Shown: positions 1 to 8,388 of the stretch, piece after piece
How the letters are laid out: each line of letters begins with the position of its first letter
Numbering within the stretch: the stretch's first letter is position 1
Assembly (NCBI GenBank): GCA_913050115.1
Contig: CAJWZU010000002.1
Location: 1 to 64,000, forward strand
Length of the DNA stretch: 64,000 nucleotides
Direction: 5' to 3'
Origin: an uncultured Cellvibrionales bacterium
GTDB taxonomy: Bacteria > Pseudomonadota > Gammaproteobacteria > Pseudomonadales > Cellvibrionaceae
Made by a program: the position numbers and the translations under genes
The notes under the pieces: generated by a model
The model's database searches: none
What the model was told of the DNA's origin: nothing
Seen by the model: the letters and a program-made list of their open reading frames with translations, nothing else

Positions 1-2041
1 CGACTGATGGCTTGCGCCATAAGATGTCGTCACGACCATCGGCATTAAAGTCACCAATATGGGTGTGCCAAGCACTGCCTTTCGCGGAAAGGTTATTAAC
101 TATGCCCTGATTCCCGTTGGCATCGCTGATGGCGACTTTAACCACGCCATTCATAGCATTGCGCCAGAGAGTATCTTCAGCACCATCGCCATTGAAATCA
201 CCCAACTGGGCGTTCCAATCACTCGACTTGTTAAATAGGCTCTCAATACCACCGTCAGTGATCGCTATTTCAGCGCGGCCGTCAGCGTTGCGCCAGAAGA
301 TATCGGCAGCGCCGTCGCCATTGAAATCACTCTTAACGGCGTCTGTTGTAACGCCTGAAGAAGAACCGCTAGAGCTTGAAGAACTAGAGCTAGAAGAGCT
401 GCTGCTTGAAGCGCTAGAAGAACTGCTAGAACTAGAACTAGAAGAAGAGCTGTTGTCGATTATGTCTTCACATGTTTTTAGATGTGTCCATTCACTGGCG
501 CTCATAGTGGGTTTTTGTGCAGTCCACCATTTGGCGGTGTAAGCGTTACCAGCGTTCTGCATGACCTCGCCGCCATTGGCGGTGTCACCACTTTTCCACC
601 TGTCATACGCGTCGCAGGTGTTGCCGATGGGAGGGGTAGGGATAACCGTAATTGTTATGTCTCGCACCTGACTTTGGTTGTTAGTGAGATCAGTAAAGGT
701 AATTGATGCTTGTCTGGACTCGTCATTGCCAAAGCCGGTGCTGTCCCAGCAGGCCTCGGCCTCGATTTGCTCGTCTGCGGTTAAGTCGCCAGCGACAGGG
801 TTGATGTTTAACCACGTACTTTCATATTCAGCATTCCAGCTGAGCTGGTTTTGCTCGGTATTTAGCAGCTCAAAGTGCGCGCAGCCCATAGTACCGATAT
901 CACTTTCATTTAATTGTATTTGTGTGGCTGTTTTGGAACTTACAGACAGCGCTTTATCTTCTTGGGGCTCAATGATTTTTACATAATCTGCGATTGCCTG
1001 TCCGAGCGAGGCGGCACCACTGTCGTTAAGATGTACGGCATCCTTCAGTGAACTCGCATCGGTGAAGTCTTTGCCATCGATGACATACAGGTTGCTGTGG
1101 TTTGTTTGCAAGGCCGCTAATATGACGCTCTGCTCACTGCGTAAACGGGCAATGGTGTTACTGGCATTGTTGCCCTTAGTCGAGGTGGTAAAGGTTTGCT
1201 CTATCGCTAGAATTGTTGTGTCTGGGTAGTTAGTGACTAAGTTAGTCATCAAAGTTTGATATTTATCCATTGCTACTGATAAATCAGTAGTTGGAAATAT
1301 TACGTTGTTGTAGCCCCAGAGCACGGTAATTAAGTCGGGTGATAAACCCTGCAAATTATCGAGAACCGCAGTATTAATTTTTGAGCCGCCAATGCCAAAA
1401 TTAAAGAACTGATAATCCAATGATTGTGCCGCTAAATATGGGTAGCTAAAGTAACCCGCTGTGCCAGTTTGACCGTAGCCATGAGTGATTGAATCACCGA
1501 TGGCGACATAAACAGGGCGCGTATCAGTTGGCATAGGTAAAGTGCTGTAACCTTGATCAATAGTGACGCTATCAAAATAATGTGTTTTATAACCAGGCAA
1601 CACACAGATCCAAACAGCTTCAGCACCGTCATTTACCGTGGCAGAAATAGATAAGTCAGAGCCTGGGCCAAGTTGTTCGGTTTCAACCAGTACGCCATTG
1701 CGGTACAGGGCCATGCGCGCCCAGCGATCTTCATAGGTAGCGTTTAACGAAAAATTGAAAGTAACGCTGGGGCTGGCGGTTTTGATGCTGATTCTGATAC
1801 CTGGCTGGGTGCCGGCATTTTTGGCCGTCCAGTCTCCTCCAGAGGTGGAAAAAGGGGCATCAATGTAGTCTTTTTTTAGTCGATACAGCTCAACTTTTGA
1901 GCCGTTCTTTATGGTTTCGATGACGCCTGAATAGCGGATATTTTCGTCGCTGGGTAAAATTGGCTGAGCAGACAGCATGCACGATGACAGCATTGCCCAT
2001 ACAAAAATCAAGCAATAACAGAACTTACTATTAAACAACAT
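1..2041 (-). CDS. Secreted SGNH/GDSL esterase with binding module, poly-Ser linker and FG-GAP repeats (C-terminus cut off)
   Basis: Open without a stop from the ATG at 2041 to the left edge (680 codons), so the C-terminus is missing. GGAG lies about 7 nt before the start. The N-terminus is a hydrophobic signal; L-S-S-C at residues 18-21 fits a lipobox, so it may be a lipoprotein. The catalytic domain has the block I motif IGDSITHG (Ser184) and the block V pair Asp334/His337 (DAVH), giving a serine hydrolase/esterase of the SGNH superfamily. Residues about 473-526 (two Cys, many Trp) look like a CBM5/12-type chitin-binding module. A run of about 30 Ser follows, then three DFNGDG-type calcium-binding FG-GAP/VCBS repeats from residue about 570. 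This design is typical of secreted polysaccharide-active enzymes of Cellvibrionaceae. The true substrate (acetylated glycan or other ester) cannot be told. Confidence 0.85.
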   Translation of the reverse strand, partial: MLFNSKFCYCLIFVWAMLSSCMLSAQPILPSDENIRYSGVIETIKNGSKVELYRLKKDYIDAPFSTSGGDWTAKNAGTQPGIRISIKTASPSVTFNFSLNATYEDRWARMALYRNGVLVETEQLGPGSDLSISATVNDGAEAVWICVLPGYKTHYFDSVTIDQGYSTLPMPTDTRPVYVAIGDSITHGYGQTGTAGYFSYPYLAAQSLDYQFFNFGIGGSKINTAVLDNLQGLSPDLITVLWGYNNVIFPTTDLSVAMDKYQTLMTNLVTNYPDTTILAIEQTFTTSTKGNNASNTIARLRSEQSVILAALQTNHSNLYVIDGKDFTDASSLKDAVHLNDSGAASLGQAIADYVKIIEPQEDKALSVSSKTATQIQLNESDIGTMGCAHFELLNTEQNQLSWNAEYESTWLNINPVAGDLTADEQIEAEACWDSTGFGNDESRQASITFTDLTNNQSQVRDITITVIPTPPIGNTCDAYDRWKSGDTANGGEVMQNAGNAYTAKWWTAQKPTMSASEWTHLKTCEDIIDNSSSSSSSSSSSSSASSSSSSSSSSSSSSGSSSGVTTDAVKSDFNGDGAADIFWRNADGRAEIAITDGGIESLFNKSSDWNAQLGDFNGDGAEDTLWRNAMNGVVKVAISDANGNQGIVNNLSAKGSAWHTHIGDFNADGRDDILWRKPSV

Positions 2042-2513
2042 TAATTTCTCCATTTAATAATACGTACATAACAAACGCATTTGTACCTTCAACTAGAAGT
2101 GACTTAGGTCTGTCTGTATTGACTATTTGTTGATGCAAACCGCTATTACCTATTGCAACGTTTATTATTGTATTTGCCAGGTGTTAAAACCTTGGCCGAA
2201 GCTAGTTTTGATCAGATAGTGAATCACTGAGTTCTGTTCGCGGTTTAACTAAAGCTAATCAGCATCCGGGTCGACTCTTGACGTGACAATGTATTTACAT
2301 CGTAGCTGTTCAAGTTTTACTGACGATTGTTGATCTAACTTACTATTGTCTTTGCTTAAAAACTAGTCAAACAGACGATGTGCCGCTGCAGCAATAAGTA
2401 GTGTTACTGTTGTCCCCATCGGGCTCTTTGGAGAATTTTTAGTTTGCGATCATGTGTATTTTGTTAGCAATGCTAGCGCTTTTAGCCGTTGAGGTAGGCT
2501 TCTTACATCTGTA
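2042..2513. other. Intergenic stretch between esterase and typA
   Basis: About 470 bases with no convincing reading frame and no RNA structure that I can recognise. It must contain the promoter of the leftward esterase gene near its left end, but no clear -35/-10 pair stands out. Confidence 0.4.
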
Positions 2514-2542
2514 TAGCTGTTTAACAATTAAACAGGTATAAT
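2514..2542 (+). promoter_or_regulatory. Candidate sigma-70 promoter of typA
   Basis: A perfect -10 hexamer TATAAT at 2537-2542 stands about 70 bases before the typA start. The hexamer 17 bp upstream (TAGCTG, 2514-2519) is a poor -35, so the -35 assignment is weak. No transcript evidence. Confidence 0.45.
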
Positions 2543-2610
2543 TTGCGCCCTGAATTTCAGACCTTGGCCAAATGCCTGGTTTTTTTCCATGAACGCGAGA
2601 GACTCTGTCC

Positions 2611-4425
2611 GTGACTGTATCAATCGAAAAATTGCGTAATATCGCCATTATTGCCCACGTTGACCACGGTAAAACTACCCTAGTCGATAAACTTCTTAGC
2701 CAGTCCGGTACGGTCGCTCGTCGCGATGAAGGCACCGAGCGCCTGATGGATTCGAACGATCAGGAAAAAGAGCGCGGCATTACCATTTTGGCTAAGAACA
2801 CCGCCATTGAGTGGAATGATTACCGTATTAACATCGTCGACACCCCTGGTCACGCCGACTTCGGTGGTGAAGTAGAGCGCGTATTGTCTATGGTTGACTC
2901 GGTATGCCTGTTAGTTGATGCCGTAGATGGCCCAATGCCACAGACTCGCTTTGTAACCTCTAAAGCGTTCGAGCAGGGGCTGCGTCCTATTGTTGTAATC
3001 AACAAAGTTGACCGTCCTGGCGCGCGTCCTGACTGGGTTATGGATCAGGTTTTTGATCTTTTCGACAGCCTCGGTGCCACCGATGAGCAGCTTGACTTCC
3101 CTGTTATCTATGCGTCTGCGATTAACGGTATTGCGGGTGAAGATGTAGATAATCTTGCTGAAGACATGACGCCGTTATACCAGATGATTGTAGACAAGGT
3201 TCCTGCGCCACAGGTTGATCCAGAGGGATCATTTCAGATGCAGATCTCTGCATTGGCATACGATAGCTATGTCGGCGTAATTGGTGTGGGCCGTATTACT
3301 CGCGGTACTCTGTCACCTAACCAGCAAGTTATTATTAAGAATGCTCACGGTGAAGAGCGCAAAGGCAAGGTTTTGAATGTTAAGGGTTACTTGGGTCTTG
3401 AACAGATAGAGACCAAGCTGGCCACCGCAGGCGATATCGTATGCATTAATGGTATCGAAGGCTTGGGCATTTCTGACACTTTGTGTGATCCAGAAAATGT
3501 TGAAGCGCTGCCACCACTAAGCGTCGACGAGCCAACCGTTAGCATGACCTTTATTGTTAACGATTCGCCGTTTGCCGGTCTCGAAGGTAAGTACGTTACC
3601 ACCCGTAATATTAAAGACCGCCTCGATCAGGAACTGATCCACAACGTAGCTCTGCGTGTTGCCGAGGGTGAAACTCCGGATAAATTTGTTGTATCTGGTC
3701 GCGGTGAATTGCACTTGTCAGTGCTGATCGAAAGCATGCGTCGCGAAGGCTTCGAGTTTGGCGTTAGCCGTCCAGAAGTTGTGATTAAAGAAGTAGACGG
3801 CGAGAAGCAAGAGCCCTACGAAATTGTGGTGATCGACGTTGAAGATCAGCACCAGGGTTCTATTATGGAAGAGATGGGTCTGCGTAAAGGCAACCTGACT
3901 AACATGGAACCAGACGGTAAGGGCCGTACGCGCCTTGAGTTTATGATGCCTTCACGTGGTCTGATCGGTTTCCGTGGTACTTTCCTGACCATGACTTCGG
4001 GTTCGGGCATCATGACGTCTATCTTCGACCACTACGGTCCGTTGAAAGAAGGCGATGTAGCCAAGCGTCAAAATGGCGTATTGGTTTCTATGGTTAAGGG
4101 TAAAACAGCAGCCTATGCGTTGTTTAACATCCAGAGCCGTGGTCGCTTGTTCCTGGGACATGCCGCAGACATTTACGAAGGCCAGGTTATCGGTATTCAT
4201 AGTCGTTCTAACGACCTGTGTGTTAACCCAATTAAGGGTAAGCAGCTGACCAACGTTCGCGCTTCCGGTACTGACGAAGCGCTGACACTGGTTCCGCCGA
4301 TTACTCATACTCTTGAGCAAGCGTTGGAGTTTATCGAAGACGACGAACTGGTAGAAGTAACACCAGTCAGTATTCGTATTCGTAAGAAGTTGCTGACTGA
4401 GAACCTGCGCAAGCGCGCTAAGTAA
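2611..4425 (+). CDS. typA: Ribosome-associated GTPase TypA/BipA
   Basis: Translational GTPase that binds the 70S ribosome, helps late 50S assembly and is needed under stress and in the cold. The 604-residue length is normal for the family. G1 AHVDHGKTT (about 15-23), G3 DTPGH and G4 NKVD are intact, followed by the EF-G-like domains and the BipA-specific C-terminal domain. The start is a GTG at 2611; the ATG at 2589 is out of frame. Stands alone with its own promoter-like -10 and a strong terminator. Confidence 0.97.
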   Translation: MTVSIEKLRNIAIIAHVDHGKTTLVDKLLSQSGTVARRDEGTERLMDSNDQEKERGITILAKNTAIEWNDYRINIVDTPGHADFGGEVERVLSMVDSVCLLVDAVDGPMPQTRFVTSKAFEQGLRPIVVINKVDRPGARPDWVMDQVFDLFDSLGATDEQLDFPVIYASAINGIAGEDVDNLAEDMTPLYQMIVDKVPAPQVDPEGSFQMQISALAYDSYVGVIGVGRITRGTLSPNQQVIIKNAHGEERKGKVLNVKGYLGLEQIETKLATAGDIVCINGIEGLGISDTLCDPENVEALPPLSVDEPTVSMTFIVNDSPFAGLEGKYVTTRNIKDRLDQELIHNVALRVAEGETPDKFVVSGRGELHLSVLIESMRREGFEFGVSRPEVVIKEVDGEKQEPYEIVVIDVEDQHQGSIMEEMGLRKGNLTNMEPDGKGRTRLEFMMPSRGLIGFRGTFLTMTSGSGIMTSIFDHYGPLKEGDVAKRQNGVLVSMVKGKTAAYALFNIQSRGRLFLGHAADIYEGQVIGIHSRSNDLCVNPIKGKQLTNVRASGTDEALTLVPPITHTLEQALEFIEDDELVEVTPVSIRIRKKLLTENLRKRAK

Positions 4426-4499
4426 TACTGTTCTTTGTTCTGTTTGGCCGCAGGTTTCTGATGCGGCCGATATACCTGCTTCCATGCAGGAACAAGAAG

Positions 4500-4531
4500 C
4501 CGGCATCTCGAAAGGGGTGCTGGTTTTTTTT
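4500..4531 (+). terminator. Rho-independent terminator of typA
   Basis: Eight-base stem CCGGCATC/GGTGCTGG (with G-U pairs), an eight-base loop and a run of eight T at 4524-4531, 75 bases after the typA stop. Confidence 0.8.
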
Positions 4532-4578
4532 GTCTGTTATTATTTCAATATGCTTTGTTAAACTTCGGTCGGGATACT

Positions 4579-5163
4579 ATGCGTTTATTGCTTTCGTTGA
4601 TTTTATTGCTGCCAAATGCATCGGTGCTGGCAGATATCTATCGTCATGTCGATAGCCGTGGTCAAGTCAGTTATACCGATAAGCCACCCCATGATGGCTT
4701 TATAAAAATCAAGAACAGCTGGAAGGGCTGGCAGGTAGCGCATCGTAGTGGTGACTACAAACGCAATAAAAAGCGTTATCAGCAATATATAGTGACGGCG
4801 TGCGAGCGTTATAAGGTGTCTGAACCGTTAGTGCAGGCGATTATCCATGCCGAAAGTTATTACAACCCTGTGGCGTTATCGAGTGCAGGCGCTGTCGGTT
4901 TGATGCAGTTGATGCCTGCAACGGCTGTGCGTTTTGGGGTCTATGATCGTCAAGATCCCGAGCAGAATATTAACGGCGGCGTACGCTATTTTAGCGAACT
5001 GTTAGAGATGTTTGATGACGATGTGAGCTTGTCACTGGCGGCCTACAATGCCGGTGAAAATGCGGTTAAGCGCTATGGTCGTATTCCACCATACCCTGAA
5101 ACTCAGAACTATGTTCGCAAAGTATTGGCATTAAATATTCGCTATCAGCGTAAAGAATTATAA
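4579..5163 (+). CDS. Secreted lytic transglycosylase (DUF4124 + SLT domain)
   Basis: Cleaves the MurNAc-GlcNAc bond of peptidoglycan with anhydro-product formation. 194 residues from the ATG at 4579, chosen over the in-frame ATG at 4555 because it opens directly with a signal peptide (MRLLLSLILLLPNASVLA). Residues about 20-45 form a DUF4124 module; the rest is a family-1 (Slt/MltC-like) goose-lysozyme-fold domain with catalytic Glu92 in AIIHAES, then GLMQLMP and the AAYNAG motif. The last 26 codons are the parent of the tandem copies that follow the stop. Which named Mlt/Slt enzyme it corresponds to is not clear. Confidence 0.9.
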   Translation: MRLLLSLILLLPNASVLADIYRHVDSRGQVSYTDKPPHDGFIKIKNSWKGWQVAHRSGDYKRNKKRYQQYIVTACERYKVSEPLVQAIIHAESYYNPVALSSAGAVGLMQLMPATAVRFGVYDRQDPEQNINGGVRYFSELLEMFDDDVSLSLAAYNAGENAVKRYGRIPPYPETQNYVRKVLALNIRYQRKEL

Positions 5164-5439
5164 AGGTTATTCCACCCTCTTTAGCGGCTGAAGCTCAAAA
5201 TTACGTTCGTAACGTATTGGCGTTGCATATTCGCTATCAGCGCAAAGAATTATAAAGGTTATTCCGCGCTCTTTAGCGGCTGAAACTCAAAATTACGCTC
5301 GTAATGTATTGGCGATGCATATTCGCTATCAGCGTAAAGAATTATAAAGGTTATTCCGCGCTCTTTAGCGGCTGAAACTCAAAACTATGTTCGCAAGGTA
5401 TTGGCATTAAATATTCGCAATATGCGTAAGCATAGCTAG
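5083..5439 (+). repeat. Tandem copies of the transglycosylase gene's 3' end, 92-bp period
   Basis: The coding end of the transglycosylase gene (copy 1, from 5083 to the TAA at 5161-5163) is followed by three more copies starting at 5169, 5261 and 5353, exactly 92 bp apart. Copies 2-4 still read as a C-terminus when translated in the right frame: an IPP/IPR start, then (E)xQNYxRxVLAxxIR. Copies 2 and 3 end in KEL plus TAA; copy 4 ends in RKHS plus TAG (5437-5439). Many differences between copies are at third codon positions. Copy 4 is mosaic: its first half matches copy 3 and its second half matches copy 1. None has an obvious start codon, so they are not expressed as proteins. They would lie in the 3' untranslated region. 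Confidence 0.9.
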
Positions 5440-5461
5440 TGGGTGATTTATTGATAAGCAC

Positions 5462-5506
5462 AAAAAAGGCCTGCGCATTCTGTATTAGAGTGGGCAGGCC
5501 TTTTTT
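5462..5506. terminator. Bidirectional terminator between transglycosylase and purK
   Basis: Perfect inverted repeat AAAAAAGGCCTGC / GCAGGCCTTTTTT around a loop of about 19 bases. It has a T-run on both strands, so it can stop both the rightward transglycosylase transcript and the leftward purEK transcript. Confidence 0.9.
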
Positions 5507-5521
5507 ACAGTGAAGATCAAT

Positions 5522-6592
5522 TTAGTGCGTTAATTCTTCAGTTACCCATTCAATCACTTCGGCATAGTTGTCTGGTAACAAGCTTTTAAGTTGCTGCATG
5601 GACTCAATTAATTCTGCTTGGCTGTCGCGACAGAAGTTGATATGACCGACCTTACGGCCTGGGCGTACAACCTTGTCGTACCAGCTGAGCTCGGCACCAG
5701 CCACTGCTAGCCAGTCGTTATTCAGGTCGGTGCCGATTAGATTGATCATTAGTGAGTGGCCACGCACCGTTGGCTGTGAGATGGGCAGCTTAGCGACGGC
5801 GCGCATGTGGGCTTCAAATTGGCTGATATTACTGCCCGCTTGAGTCCAGTGGCCGGAATTGTGTACCCGGGGTGCAAGCTCGTTAATCTGTAGTTTATTG
5901 CCGGTGCGAAATAGCTCCATTGCCATCACTCCGACATAGTCGAGCTTGTCCATCAGCTTGCCCAGCATCTGTTCGGCTTCAGCTTGCAGTGGTTGTAAGC
6001 GGCTCAGGTTGGCGATCGAGGCCATCAATATACCATTGACGTGCAAGTTAAGGGTCAGCGGATAGAAGAAACTGTTGCCCTTGTGGTCGCGCATACCGAC
6101 TAGTGAGATTTCTTCATCAAAAGCAATCGCTTGCTCGGCAATAGACTGGTTGCGGAAATCAGCGGGAATGGCCGAGCCTTCGCTCTGCTTCAGCCAGTGC
6201 TGGCCTTTGCCATCATAACCACCGGTGCGGCGTTTGAGCAGTACTCGCTGGCCGAGTGCTGCGTGCAGATCTGTCTCAAGGCTGCCATCGGTGATATCAA
6301 ACCAGGGTGCGGTGGCAAGGCCTAGTTCATCAATCAAGGATTTTTGGGTAAAGCGATCAGCCAGAGTGGCGAATACGTTCTTATTGACGAAGCCTGGGTG
6401 GGCGGCCAATTGACTAGTGGCATCGGTTTCTGGCCACTGCTCGCGCTCGGCGGTGATAATATCCCCTTCCGACAGGTGCAGTGAGTGGTGGTCTTCGATA
6501 TCCACCGGCTCAACGTCCAGTGCTAGTGGCGTGGCGGCATGCTTGAGCATGGCGCCTAGCTGGCCTGCACCTAGTACCCAAATTTTGCTCAT
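5522..6592 (-). CDS. purK: N5-carboxyaminoimidazole ribonucleotide synthase PurK
   Basis: ATP-grasp enzyme of de novo purine synthesis; makes N5-CAIR from AIR, bicarbonate and ATP in the cytosol, which PurE then rearranges. 356 residues, normal length, with the PurK N-terminal nucleotide-binding motif LGAGQLGAM and the ATP-grasp core (GGYDGKGQ). It follows purE on the same strand, but the 252-base gap is filled by three extra tandem copies of the beginning of purK itself. Its start lies in GATGAGC, where the stop of the preceding copy (TGA) overlaps the purK ATG, so translation may be coupled. Confidence 0.95.
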   Translation of the reverse strand: MSKIWVLGAGQLGAMLKHAATPLALDVEPVDIEDHHSLHLSEGDIITAEREQWPETDATSQLAAHPGFVNKNVFATLADRFTQKSLIDELGLATAPWFDITDGSLETDLHAALGQRVLLKRRTGGYDGKGQHWLKQSEGSAIPADFRNQSIAEQAIAFDEEISLVGMRDHKGNSFFYPLTLNLHVNGILMASIANLSRLQPLQAEAEQMLGKLMDKLDYVGVMAMELFRTGNKLQINELAPRVHNSGHWTQAGSNISQFEAHMRAVAKLPISQPTVRGHSLMINLIGTDLNNDWLAVAGAELSWYDKVVRPGRKVGHINFCRDSQAELIESMQQLKSLLPDNYAEVIEWVTEELTH

Positions 6593-6832
6593 CGCGTTGT
6601 AGTCTCTTTTACATGCTTTAGCATGGTGTCACCCAAGCTCTGGCCAGCGGCTGGTACCCAAATTTTGCTCATCGCGTTGTAGTCTCTTGTGCGTGCTTTA
6701 GCATGGCGTCACCCAAGCTCTGGCCAGCGGCTAGTACCCAAATTTTGCTCATCGCGTTGTAGTCTCTTGTGCGTTCATGAGCATCGCATTAGCCAAGGTC
6801 TGGCATGCACCGAGTAGCAAAATTTTACTCAT
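6534..6832 (-). repeat. Tandem copies of the purK 5' end, 80-bp period
   Basis: Reading on the minus strand, start codons followed by an MSKI-encoding sequence lie at 6592 (true purK), 6672, 6752 and 6832, exactly 80 bp apart. Each copy keeps the AGAGACT Shine-Dalgarno-like segment. Copies 2 and 3 encode MSKIWV..AGQSLGD.M, copy 4 (next to purE) MSKILLLGACQTLANAM; all resemble the true N-terminus MSKIWVLGAGQLGAM with a two-codon insertion. Copy 4 has diverged most and sits only 12 bases after the purE stop, so it may mark the original purK start. Confidence 0.9.
6589..6832 (-). other. Three consecutive 27-codon mini-ORFs leading into purK
   Basis: Because the unit is 80 nt (26 codons plus 2), each copy reads 27 codons from its ATG and then meets TGA inside the sequence ATGA, where the next ATG overlaps the stop. 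The mini-ORFs are 6749-6832, 6669-6752 and 6589-6672, all free of internal stops; the last stop overlaps the purK start codon. This is the geometry of stop-start translational coupling. Whether the peptides are made, or the ribosome reinitiates, is inference. Confidence 0.6.
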
Positions 6833-6844
6833 CAACAGTCTCTC

Positions 6845-7339
6845 TTAAGCTTCTACGCGAGGGTCGGGATGCGACAGCACGGTTTCGGTTTGTTCGGCGC
6901 GGAAGGCTTCAATACGAGCCGCCAGCTTGGCGTCGTTATTGCCCAGCATTTGGCTGGCCAGTAGACCGGCGTTAAAAGCACCGGCTACGCCAATGGCAAG
7001 GGTACCTACGGCGACGCCTTTAGGCATCTGCGCTATGGACAGTAAGCTGTCCATACCATTTAAAGCTTTAGACTGCACGGGCACGCCCAGTACAGGCAGA
7101 CGAGTTTTGGAGGCAATCATACCGGGCAGGTGAGCGGCGCCACCGGCACCACCGATAATCACCTGAATGCCGCGGTCGGCTGCATTTGAGGCAAAGCTCA
7201 TCAGTTTGTCGGGGGTGCGATGGGCGGAAACAACTTCCACCTCATACGGTACCTGCAGCTTGTCCATGATTTCGGCGGCGGCTTGCATGGTTGGCCAGTC
7301 GCTCTTAGAGCCCATAACCACGGCTACTTTTGCTTGCAT
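6845..7339 (-). CDS. purE: N5-carboxyaminoimidazole ribonucleotide mutase PurE
   Basis: Converts N5-CAIR to CAIR, the step after PurK in purine synthesis. 164 residues, normal class I length, with the VMGSKSDW substrate-binding motif, VVSAHRTP and the [11 protein letters not shown] loop. AGGAG sits 7 nt before the ATG at 7339. First gene of the purEK operon; no PurR box was recognised upstream. Confidence 0.97.
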   Translation of the reverse strand: MQAKVAVVMGSKSDWPTMQAAAEIMDKLQVPYEVEVVSAHRTPDKLMSFASNAADRGIQVIIGGAGGAAHLPGMIASKTRLPVLGVPVQSKALNGMDSLLSIAQMPKGVAVGTLAIGVAGAFNAGLLASQMLGNNDAKLAARIEAFRAEQTETVLSHPDPRVEA

Positions 7340-7610
7340 GTGTATCTCCTGTTGCGAGGCAATATATCACCCTGATCCCGGTGCAGCAGGGAGATCAGAG
7401 CCGAGCGCTTGTTGTCATGCCCGAAAACCGGCCATTTTACCGCAGGCAGTGCGCCTATGCCTACTGCTATCTGCAAGACTGACTTTGTCATCGTTACCGT
7501 TGTGTCTGGTGTATTGTGACTTGGGTCACAGTTTGGTGCGGTGGCTGATTTTAATTGTCACCTTTGAAAGCTAAGAGCGTCTAAAGCCCATAATAAAAAT
7601 TGGGAAGATT

Positions 7611-8300
7611 ATGAGCGATCATAAAATACTGTTGGTAGAAGACGATGCCAGCCTTGCGGAGATTATTACCTTTAATCTAGAAAATGCTGGCTATGTGATT
7701 ACCCATCTGGCCGACGGCGATCTTGCTTGGCAGCAATTGCAGTGCAAGCACTATGACTTAGTATTACTGGATGTGATGCTGCCAGGGCTCTCGGGCCTGG
7801 AGATTTGTAAGCGCCTGCGTCAGAAAAATCCGCTGCAGGCTATTGTGATGTTGACCTCACTAAGCAGTGAATATGATCGCGTTAATGGTCTGGAGACGGG
7901 CGCCGATGATTATCTGGTGAAGCCGTTTAGCGTGCGTGAATTACAGGCGCGTGTTAAGGCACTATTGCGGCGTATTGAGATTCAGGTTAATGCACCCTCG
8001 AATGAGATTATCGAACGCGGCAGCTTGCAGATTGATTTTACTAAACATCGTATTCAAATCGACGGTGAGCTTTTAGAGCTGACCGCAAAAGAGTTTGATC
8101 TGTTGAGTTTTCTTGCGAAAGAGCCGGGGCGGGTGTACCGACGCGAACAATTATTGCAGCAAATTTGGGGTTATCAATTTAGTGGTTATGAGCACACCGT
8201 TAATACACATATTAACCGTTTGCGCAAAAAACTCAGTGGTAATAATTTAATAGAGACCGTTTGGGGTGTGGGTTACCGCTTCAACCATGAGGCCACTTAA
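7611..8300 (+). CDS. OmpR/PhoB-family response regulator
   Basis: 229 residues: receiver domain with the acidic pair E10/D11-D12, phospho-acceptor Asp54 (LLDVMLPG) and the conserved Lys in VKPF, then a winged-helix DNA-binding domain (ending ETVWGVGYRF). First gene of a two-component operon with the histidine kinase at 8389. The signal and target genes are unknown; the neighbours (spondin-like and patatin genes) are possible but unproven targets. Confidence 0.93.
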   Translation: MSDHKILLVEDDASLAEIITFNLENAGYVITHLADGDLAWQQLQCKHYDLVLLDVMLPGLSGLEICKRLRQKNPLQAIVMLTSLSSEYDRVNGLETGADDYLVKPFSVRELQARVKALLRRIEIQVNAPSNEIIERGSLQIDFTKHRIQIDGELLELTAKEFDLLSFLAKEPGRVYRREQLLQQIWGYQFSGYEHTVNTHINRLRKKLSGNNLIETVWGVGYRFNHEAT

Positions 8301-8318
8301 ATTTTCGGAGGTGAGCTC

Positions 8319-8387
8319 ATGGCTTTTAAAATATTATCGCTATGGGCGTGCCATTCAAATTGCAGCTTCAGCCATGAGATAGTTTGA
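8319..8387 (+). CDS. Possible 22-residue leader ORF before the histidine kinase gene
   Basis: A near-perfect Shine-Dalgarno GGAGGT (8307-8312) lies 6 nt before an ATG that opens a 22-codon frame (MAFKILSLWACHSNCSFSHE..). Its TGA at 8385-8387 is separated by one base from the ATG of the kinase gene, which has no Shine-Dalgarno of its own. This suggests the mini-ORF recruits ribosomes for the kinase. The start resembles that of the kinase (FKILS against MLKTLS), but too loosely to call a duplication. Confidence 0.5.
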   Translation: MAFKILSLWACHSNCSFSHEIV

Positions 8388-8388
8388 T

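Noticed and set aside
117-542. Plus-strand open frame with long Glu/Leu runs
   Set aside because: Antisense shadow of the poly-serine linker of the minus-strand esterase; the repeat keeps several frames open.
3952-4506. 184-codon minus-strand frame
   Set aside because: Lies inside typA, whose coding sense is certain; no ribosome site and no sensible protein.
5083-6832. Regular repeats as a CRISPR array
   Set aside because: Units of 92 and 80 bp are copied gene ends without repeat-spacer alternation; no cas genes.
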